Origin: an uncultured Sutterella sp.
GTDB lineage: Bacteria; Pseudomonadota; Gammaproteobacteria; Burkholderiales; Burkholderiaceae_F
Direction of reading: 5' to 3'
DNA length: 19,974 bases
NCBI GenBank assembly: GCA_900544255.1
Contig: UQUM01000037.1
Span: 1 to 19,974, forward strand
Made by a program: the position numbers and the translations under genes. The notes under the pieces are model-generated. The model was not told where the DNA came from. It worked only from the letters and a program-made list of their open reading frames with translations, and ran no database searches. Below are positions 1 through 4,870 of this stretch, piece after piece. Position 1 is the first letter of the stretch; every line of letters starts with the position of its first letter.

Positions 1-76
1 CCGAAAGGTTGTCCTACGGATCCGTACGGGCGGTGGTGTGAGAGGAGGCGGCCGGTAACGGCTCCGCCTACTCGAT
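1..76 (+). mobile_element. 3' end of a group II intron (domain VI, partial)
   Basis: Bases 42-73 fold into a domain VI-like hairpin. Arms 46-51 (aggcgg) and 64-69 (ccgcct) pair, an inner ccg/cgg stem closes a gtaa loop, and gag (42-44) pairs with ctc (71-73). This leaves A70 unpaired, opposite g45. An intron ending after 'gat' at 76 would put A70 seven bases from the 3' end, the canonical branch-point position, and the intron would end in the usual AT. Upstream, ccgtacgg (22-29) resembles the 3' strand of domain V, but the window starts too late to check domain V or the reverse transcriptase. The family is known for this geometry; the assignment here is inferred from structure and remembered intron ends. 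Confidence 0.5.
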
Positions 77-152
77 TTGCAGCGTGACTTATCACATTTA
101 TTGTTTGAAAAATCGAAACAAGCAGTTTGAAACTAAAAAACGTTATCAAAAG

Positions 153-166
153 TTGATCCTCATCAA
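153..166. promoter_or_regulatory. FNR/CRP-family binding site upstream of aspA
   Basis: The sequence is TTGAT-cctc-ATCAA, a perfect match to the FNR consensus TTGAT-N4-ATCAA. The motif ATCAAAAG occurs on both sides (145-152 and 162-169), giving an overlapping outward-facing dyad as well. In enterobacteria aspA and dcu genes respond to anaerobiosis and catabolite control, so FNR activation of the aspA-dcuA operon is a natural reading. A class II site centred at -41.5 would put the start of transcription near 201; the -10 element there is weak (tgtaaa at 182-187 is the best hexamer). Confidence 0.75.
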
Positions 167-396
167 AAGGTAGATCGCTTTTGTAAAGCACGATTTGGAA
201 AAGAGAAACTTTTACCAGGGATAAAGTGAAAAGGCTTTTAAATTCAGTGCGCAAATAATCAGCATCCGTTGAGATGAGAGAGGTGGGAGAAGACCCTTAG
301 GACGATTGATGTAGTCGGCATAACCCTAAAGAGGCATTTTTAAGTTTTCCCTAAGAGTGAAAGAGGTGTACTATGACGTCAACCGAGAGAAAAGTA

Positions 397-422
397 ATGT
401 ATTTCACTTAGGAGAAATACAT
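397..422 (+). promoter_or_regulatory. Leader hairpin with possible pseudoknot loop
   Basis: A perfect 9-bp stem (atgtatttc/gaaatacat) closes the loop acttagga. The loop hexamer cttagg (407-412) is complementary to cctaag at 350-355, and a second cttagg at 296-301 could compete for the same partner. The stop codon of the small frame 373-411 lies in this loop. This suggests a switchable RNA structure, but only the complementarity is seen. Confidence 0.4.
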
Positions 423-515
423 CAGATCTCAGGTTCGTTCGACGGTCAAGACCGTGGGCGTCTTCTCAAACGAAGGTCGTTCATGATCGTCGAGGCGAAT
501 CAGGTTAAACGAATT

Positions 516-550
516 CCGGGTAAGCCCCTGTAAAAAGGGTGGTAACCCGG
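516..550 (+). promoter_or_regulatory. Nested stem-loop just before the aspA ribosome site
   Basis: ccgggt (516-521) pairs with acccgg (545-550), and inside this ccct (526-529) pairs with aggg (536-539) around a gtaaaa loop. The structure ends 14 bases before the aspA Shine-Dalgarno sequence. It has no U-tract, so it is not an intrinsic terminator; an mRNA-stability or translational control element is more likely. Confidence 0.4.
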
Positions 551-580
551 CCATATGTTTGCAAGAGGAGCAAATAAAAG

Positions 581-1981
581 ATGTCTCGTTTTGAAAGTGA
601 CTTCCTGGGTCAGCTCGAAATCGCTGATGATTGCTACTACGGCGTTCAGACGCTGCGCGGCAAGGAAAACTTCCACATCACCGAAATGCCGATGAGCCAG
701 GAACCGTTCTTCGTCATCGCCTACGGCTATGTGAAGAAGGCTGCTGCGATGGCCAACAAGGAACTCGGCACGATCCCGGCCGACGTCGCTGACGCGCTCA
801 TCTGGGCCTGCGATCAGATCATCGCCGGCAAGTACCGTGATCAGTTCGTGACCGATTGGCTCCAGGGCGGCGCCGGTACCTCCACGAACATGAACTGCAA
901 CGAAGTCATCTGCAACCTCGCCTGCGAAAAGCTCGGCACGGTGAAGGGCGACAGCAAGCGCGTGAGCCCCAACGACCACGCCAACTTCGGTCAGTCCACG
1001 AACGACACCTACCCGACGGCTCTTCACCTTGCTCTGTTGCTGCGCAGCAACGTGCTCCTGAAGTCCGTTGAAGACTTGGTCGGCGCCTTCTACAATAAGT
1101 CCGAAGAATTCAAGGGTGTTCTGAAGATGGGCCGTACCCACCTGCAGGACGCTGTTCCGATGACGCTCGGCCAGGAATTCCACGGCTGGGGCTTCACGAT
1201 CAATGACGAAATCAAGGTGATCCGCGAAGCTCAGGAACACCTGAAGTGCATCAACCTCGGCGGCACCGCCATCGGTACGACCGTGACCTGCCACCCCGAT
1301 TATCCGGCTCTCGCCGTGAAGCACCTCGCCGAACTTACGGGCTTTGACTTCAAGAACAGCGACGACCTCATCGCCGCCACGAGCGACTGCGGTGCCTACG
1401 TTGCCATGTCGAACGCGATGAAGAGCCTCGCCGTTAAGCTGACGAAGGTTTGCAACGACATCCGTCTGCTGGCTTCCGGCCCCCGTTGCGGTCTGGCTGA
1501 ACTCAATCTGCCGCAGCTGCAGCCGGGTTCTTCCATCATGCCGGGTAAGGTCAACCCTGTGATCCCCGAAGTGACGAACCAGGCTTCCTTCCTCGCCATC
1601 GGTCTCGACACCACGGTGATGCTCGCTGCTTCCGCCGGTCAGCTTGAACTGAACGTGATGGAACCTGTGATCACCTTCGCGCTCTTCACGGGCCTGCGCG
1701 TTCTCTCCAACGCCTGCAACGCTCTGCGTACGAAGTGCGTCGACGGCATCACCGCCAACGCGGAACGCACCGCCAACATGGTGATGAACTCCTGCGGCAT
1801 CGTGACGCTCCTGAAGCCGCATTTGGGCTACAAGGCTTGCTCTGAAATGGCTCACGAGTGCTACCACACCGGCAAGAGCCTGCACCAGGTGGTCGTGGAC
1901 GAACGCCACATGCTTACCCAGGAAGAATGGGATAAGACGTTCAATCTGCAGAACCTCATTGCTCCGAAGTTCGTGCAGTAA
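581..1981 (+). CDS. aspA: Aspartate ammonia-lyase (aspartase)
   Basis: It converts L-aspartate reversibly to fumarate and ammonia in the cytoplasm, feeding fumarate respiration. At 466 residues it has the usual length of the family. The fumarase/aspartase signature GSSIMPGKVNP is at 316-326, including the flexible catalytic-loop serine. Other conserved blocks are GTSTNMNCNE (99-108), QSTNDTYPTA (138-147) and GRTHLQDA (184-191). The THLQDA block and the aspartase-like N-terminus (SDFLGQLEIADDCYYGVQT) favour aspartase over fumarase C. The ATG follows agaggag at a 10-base spacing. Codon use is strongly biased (ctc, aac, gaa, aag, atc), suggesting high expression. It is followed by dcuA in the same direction, the order known from E. 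coli. Regulation is probably anaerobic through the FNR site at 153-166. Confidence 0.96.
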   Translation: MSRFESDFLGQLEIADDCYYGVQTLRGKENFHITEMPMSQEPFFVIAYGYVKKAAAMANKELGTIPADVADALIWACDQIIAGKYRDQFVTDWLQGGAGTSTNMNCNEVICNLACEKLGTVKGDSKRVSPNDHANFGQSTNDTYPTALHLALLLRSNVLLKSVEDLVGAFYNKSEEFKGVLKMGRTHLQDAVPMTLGQEFHGWGFTINDEIKVIREAQEHLKCINLGGTAIGTTVTCHPDYPALAVKHLAELTGFDFKNSDDLIAATSDCGAYVAMSNAMKSLAVKLTKVCNDIRLLASGPRCGLAELNLPQLQPGSSIMPGKVNPVIPEVTNQASFLAIGLDTTVMLAASAGQLELNVMEPVITFALFTGLRVLSNACNALRTKCVDGITANAERTANMVMNSCGIVTLLKPHLGYKACSEMAHECYHTGKSLHQVVVDERHMLTQEEWDKTFNLQNLIAPKFVQ

Positions 1982-2176
1982 TCAGGGGCTCCGCTAGGAG
2001 CAACTGAAATCTAGGAACAGAACGTTCCAGGTGCCGGCAACCGAGTTTTCCCCCTCGGTATGCCGGCTTAACGGAATTTGACGAATCCGTTACCAGGGAT
2101 GAGATTCACTCCCTTTGAAGCTCGGGCCGGGAGCGCTTTGTTCCAATAACTACAAACCTCTCCAGAGGAGACATTC
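1982..2176 (+). repeat. Hairpin cluster in the aspA-dcuA gap
   Basis: Five consecutive inverted repeats fill this spacer: 1988-1992/1997-2001 (gctcc/ggagc), 2014-2018/2024-2028 (ggaac/gttcc), a 13-bp stem with one bulge at 2033-2045/2054-2067 (gccggcaaccgag against ctcggt-a-tgccggc), 2069-2075/2086-2092 (taacgga/tccgtta), and aggga...tccct around 2094-2115. None ends in a U-tract, so read-through into dcuA is expected. Such arrays usually stabilise or process the upstream mRNA. The dcuA ribosome site agaggag is at 2164-2170. Confidence 0.6.
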
Positions 2177-3511
2177 ATGGATATCATGCTCATTCTGCAG
2201 CTCGTTGTCCTGCTCGGCGCCATCTTCATCGGTGTGCGTTTGGGCGGCATCGGCATCGGTTACGCCGGCGGCGCCGGTGTTCTCGTTTTGGGTCTGTGCC
2301 TCGGTATGAAGCCGGGCAACATTCCCTGGGACGTGATCCTCATCATTGCGTCCGTGATCGCGGCTATTTCTGCCATGCAGTTGGCGGGCGGCCTCGACTA
2401 TCTCGTTCAGATCGCTGAACGTGTTCTTCGTTCCAACCCGAAGCACATCAACTACCTCGCCCCGATCGTGACCTATGTGTTGACGATTTTCGCGGGTACC
2501 GGTCATACGGCTTTCTCCATGATCCCCGTGATCGTCGAAGTCGCCAAGGAACAGAAGATTCGTCCGGTGGTTCCGCTTTCCATCGCCGTTGTGTCCTCTC
2601 AGATCGCCATTACGGCTTCCCCTGTGTCCGCCGCCGTGATTTATATGTCGGGCGTCCTGGAACCCTTCGGCTGGTCTTACCCGGCTCTGCTCGGAATTTG
2701 GCTCGTGACGACGTTCGTGGCCTGCATGCTCACGTCCTTCGTGATGACCCTCATCTCCAACATGGATCTTGACAGCGACCCCGTTTACAAGGAACGTCTT
2801 GCTAAGGGTCTCGTGAAGGCTCCTGAAGCGTCTGCTGCGAAGGAACTGAAGCCCTACGCGAAGCGCTCCGTGTTGATTTTCCTCTTGGGCGTGGTTCTCG
2901 TCGTTCTCTACGCGTCCGCTATTTCTCCGGCTGTCGGCCTCATTAAGCCCGTCGTCGTGGGGCGTGACGCTGCCATCATGAGCTTGATGCTCTTGGTCGG
3001 TACTTTGATCACCATCTTCTGCAAGATCGAAGTGGGCAACATCGCTTCCTGCTCCGTCTTCAAGTCCGGTATGGTGGCCTGCGTGTGCGTTCTCGGTGTG
3101 GCTTGGCTGGGTGACACGTTCGTGTCCGGGCACGCCGGCGAAATCAAGGCTTTCGCTGCCTCCACGGTTTCCCAGACTCCGGCTCTGCTCGCCGTCGTGT
3201 TCTTCTTTGCCGCCATGCTCCTGTACTCTCAGGCTGCTACGGCTAAGGCCATTACGCCTGCCATCGTGGCTGCGCTCGGTATTTCCGCCGCGAACCCCGG
3301 CGACAGCTACATGCTCGTGGCTTCGTTTGCTGCCGTGTCCGCGCTCTTCGTTCTGCCGACCTACCCGACGCTTTTGGGCGCTGTGCAGATGGACGATACG
3401 GGTACGACCCGCATCGGTAAGTGGGTGTTCAACCACGCATTCTTTGTCCCCGGCGTTCTCGCGATTGTGTTCGCCGTGGCTCTCGGCTTTGCCGCTTGCG
3501 CCATCATCTGA
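2177..3511 (+). CDS. dcuA: Anaerobic C4-dicarboxylate transporter DcuA
   Basis: It is an inner-membrane carrier that takes up or exchanges aspartate, fumarate, malate and succinate under anaerobic conditions. It has 444 residues, against about 433-446 for the DcuA/DcuB family, and is almost entirely hydrophobic with some ten or more membrane segments. Family blocks include RLGGIGIGYAGG near the N-terminus, AISAMQLAGGLDYLVQIAE, LTIFAGTGHTAFS, QIAITASPVSAAVIYMS, VAWLGDTFVSG, LLYSQAATAKA and the C-terminal LPTYPTLLGAVQMDDTGTTR. These match DcuA better than DcuB. The ATG lies 6 bases after agaggag. It shares an operon with aspA: import of aspartate, cleavage to fumarate, and export of succinate in exchange. 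Confidence 0.95.
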   Translation: MDIMLILQLVVLLGAIFIGVRLGGIGIGYAGGAGVLVLGLCLGMKPGNIPWDVILIIASVIAAISAMQLAGGLDYLVQIAERVLRSNPKHINYLAPIVTYVLTIFAGTGHTAFSMIPVIVEVAKEQKIRPVVPLSIAVVSSQIAITASPVSAAVIYMSGVLEPFGWSYPALLGIWLVTTFVACMLTSFVMTLISNMDLDSDPVYKERLAKGLVKAPEASAAKELKPYAKRSVLIFLLGVVLVVLYASAISPAVGLIKPVVVGRDAAIMSLMLLVGTLITIFCKIEVGNIASCSVFKSGMVACVCVLGVAWLGDTFVSGHAGEIKAFAASTVSQTPALLAVVFFFAAMLLYSQAATAKAITPAIVAALGISAANPGDSYMLVASFAAVSALFVLPTYPTLLGAVQMDDTGTTRIGKWVFNHAFFVPGVLAIVFAVALGFAACAII

Positions 3512-3543
3512 GGCGTATGAAACACTCAGTTGATTTAGCCTAA

Positions 3544-3602
3544 ACAATGGGGGTGTTGATCAAGTCGTCAGTTGACGATGAGACAACCCCCCTTGTTTTT
3601 TT
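3544..3602 (+). terminator. Terminator after dcuA
   Basis: The arm starting acaa-t-ggggg (3544-3554) pairs with the arm ending ccccc-ttgt (about 3587-3595), followed by a run of T to 3602. A second perfect hairpin, tcgtca/tgacga (3565-3570/3573-3578), sits at the tip. It closes the aspA-dcuA transcription unit. Confidence 0.75.
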
Positions 3603-3885
3603 CTAGAAAGTCTCGATCGACGTATCCGACATTGGCAAAGGTTCGGGGTGCGTCTGGTGCGTTTCTGTATTTCCGGAACCCCAAGCTTGTCGTGATAAGC
3701 ATCTTGCAACACGTAAGTTTGGGAGTTTTCGCGTCTGATAAAAGCCTTTTTGCGAAAAAAATTCGCCGATGCATGCCAAACTAATGTGTTGCGACGAGTC
3801 TTCCGGAGCCGACTTTTTCCTCTCTCTTTTTTCTTAGTTGACGTTCTCACGTGTCATGGTGCCCGGCAAAGGCTGGGCCTAAAAA

Positions 3886-3919
3886 AGTGTACTGAAAAAA
3901 TCAGTAAACCGTACACTGA
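3886..3919. promoter_or_regulatory. Nested inverted repeats, candidate operator
   Basis: Three overlapping dyads are seen: agtgtac (3886-3892) with gtacact (3911-3917), actg (3891-3894) with cagt (3902-3905), and tcagt (3901-3905) with actga (3915-3919). They lie about 30 bases upstream of the best -10 for the binding protein-kinase operon, where an operator or activator site would sit. I do not recognise the motif of a named regulator. Confidence 0.4.
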
Positions 3920-3947
3920 TCTTTGCAACACCGACCTTCAACCGGCT

Positions 3948-3956
3948 TGTTACAAT
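3948..3956 (+). promoter_or_regulatory. Extended -10 promoter element
   Basis: TGTTACAAT matches the extended -10 pattern TGnTATAAT with one mismatch. No good -35 lies 16-18 bases upstream (TTGCAA at 3923-3928 is 22 bases away), which fits an extended -10 or activated promoter for the operon that follows. Confidence 0.35.
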
Positions 3957-4084
3957 CGCTCAAGAAATGTGTGATTTTGAGCGTGTTATGTCAACGCCCC
4001 TGCCTACAGGCAGAGACTTGAGGAGGGATGCTTTAGTGGTTGACTAGCTCAAGCGAAGAGAAATCCGAACGACGTTGGTTGGAA

Positions 4085-4858
4085 ATGTATAGTTACCGCA
4101 GGATATACAAACCTTTAACGGCTTTGCTTTTTTGTGCCGGTTGCCTGCTAAGTCAGGTTGCCTGCGCGGAGCCGTTTGTCCTCCGTATCGGCAGCGATTA
4201 TTATGAACCGTTTAATTACCTTGATGCCGAAGGGGAATTTGCGGGAGTGGATGTTGAGCTTGCCCGAGAAGCCTGTCGTCGGCTGGGGTGTGAGCCGGTT
4301 TTCATCAATTTGGATTGGCCCCGAAAGAATGAATATCTTGACAAAGGGAGCGTAGATTGTCTTTGGGGCAGTTTTACGATGACCGGACGAGAAAATGAGT
4401 ATCGTTGGGCAGGCCCTTATATGGCAAGTTATCAGGCTGTGATGGTATGGGCGGATTCCCCCATACGGACTCTCTCGGATCTTAAGGGAAAATCGGTAGC
4501 CGTTCAGACCACGACAAAACCGGAGGAGTTGTTTTTGTCGGGAAAGGACAAACGGCTTGCGGGGCTGAGCGCTCTATTCAGTTTTCCTGAACTTGCGGAT
4601 GCGGCGGCAGCCGTGCGCAAAGGGTATGTGGATGCGGCGGCAGGCCACAAAAATGCGTTGCTGCAGTACGTGCCTGTAGAGGGAGAAAGTCACTATCGAA
4701 TCCTATCGGAATATCTTCTGAAGGCACATTTGGGCGTCGCTTTTTCCAAAACGGATCAAAGAGGCATCGACCGGAAGCTTACGGCGGTGCTTGGGCAGAT
4801 GCGCGACGACGGTACCGTTGCACACATTGCTAAAAAGTACGGCTTAACGAGCTGGTGA
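4085..4858 (+). CDS. Periplasmic family-3 solute-binding protein, probably a sensor partner
   Basis: It is a periplasmic amino-acid-type binding protein (SBP_bac_3 fold) of 257 residues from this start. A signal peptide of about 28 residues ends in LSQVACA before EPFVLRIGSDYYEPFNYLD. Typical family features follow: GEFAGVDVELAREACRRLG, WGSFTMTGRENEYRWAGPY, the LSDLKGKSVAVQ hinge block and a C-terminal DDGTVAHIAKKYG. I chose ATG 4085 because it gives a normal signal peptide, although it has only a weak ribosome site. A TTG at 4040 lies 12-13 bases after a strong aggagg and would add 15 residues. No ABC permease or ATPase is nearby. The next gene, 12 bases on, is a membrane histidine kinase, so presenting ligand to that kinase is more likely than transport. 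The ligand is unknown. Confidence 0.85.
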   Translation: MYSYRRIYKPLTALLFCAGCLLSQVACAEPFVLRIGSDYYEPFNYLDAEGEFAGVDVELAREACRRLGCEPVFINLDWPRKNEYLDKGSVDCLWGSFTMTGRENEYRWAGPYMASYQAVMVWADSPIRTLSDLKGKSVAVQTTTKPEELFLSGKDKRLAGLSALFSFPELADAAAAVRKGYVDAAAGHKNALLQYVPVEGESHYRILSEYLLKAHLGVAFSKTDQRGIDRKLTAVLGQMRDDGTVAHIAKKYGLTSW

Positions 4859-4870
4859 CGGAGGATCTGA

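Larger units (their letters stand above)
77..580 (+). other. Gene-free aspA upstream region and long leader
   Basis: No convincing protein gene lies here. The 5' part is AT-rich and carries the FNR-type site at 153-166. The 3' part (about 290-560) is rich in inverted repeats: 397-405/414-422, 442-447/450-455 and 516-521/545-550 with 526-529/536-539 nested inside. A 12-residue upstream frame, 373-411 (MTSTERKVMYFT), follows an agaggtg ribosome-site-like stretch and stops in the loop of the first hairpin. If transcription starts shortly after the FNR site, the aspA mRNA has a leader of about 380 bases. The aspA ribosome site is agaggag at 564-570. Confidence 0.6.
3603..4084 (+). other. Gene-free region with regulatory repeats upstream of the sensor operon
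   Basis: No supported gene; the open frames here are short and have no ribosome site or family likeness. Structures seen are gcgaa/ttcgc around 3753, gcccggc/gctgggc at 3861-3878 (not followed by T on either strand), the nested dyads at 3886-3919, an extended -10 at 3948-3956, and ctgcc/ggcag at 4000-4013. A very strong Shine-Dalgarno-like aggaggg (4021-4027) is followed at once by ATG CTT TAG (4028-4036), a two-codon frame. Confidence 0.5.

Noticed and set aside
1..87. C-terminal end of a protein gene reading PKGCPTDPYGRW... to TGA at 85
   Set aside because: The frame is open for 28 codons, but the sequence fits a group II intron 3' end better and the residues do not suggest a folded protein.
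500..1909. 469-codon minus-strand open frame antisense to aspA
   Set aside because: It is a shadow frame caused by the strong codon bias of aspA; its product is rich in His, Arg and Val with no recognisable domain, and aspA is certain.
2150..3547. 465-codon minus-strand open frame antisense to dcuA
   Set aside because: Extremely His/Asp/Arg/Asn-rich low-quality translation opposite a clear membrane carrier; it also reads through the terminator.
3560..3850. 96-codon minus-strand frame in the dcuA-sensor gap
   Set aside because: It overlaps the dcuA terminator, is full of Lys/Arg and shows no family likeness or ribosome site.
3861..3886. Hairpin gcccggc/gctgggc with an A-run as a terminator
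   Set aside because: On the plus strand it is followed by A, not T; on the minus strand the T-run comes before the stem. It fits neither direction.
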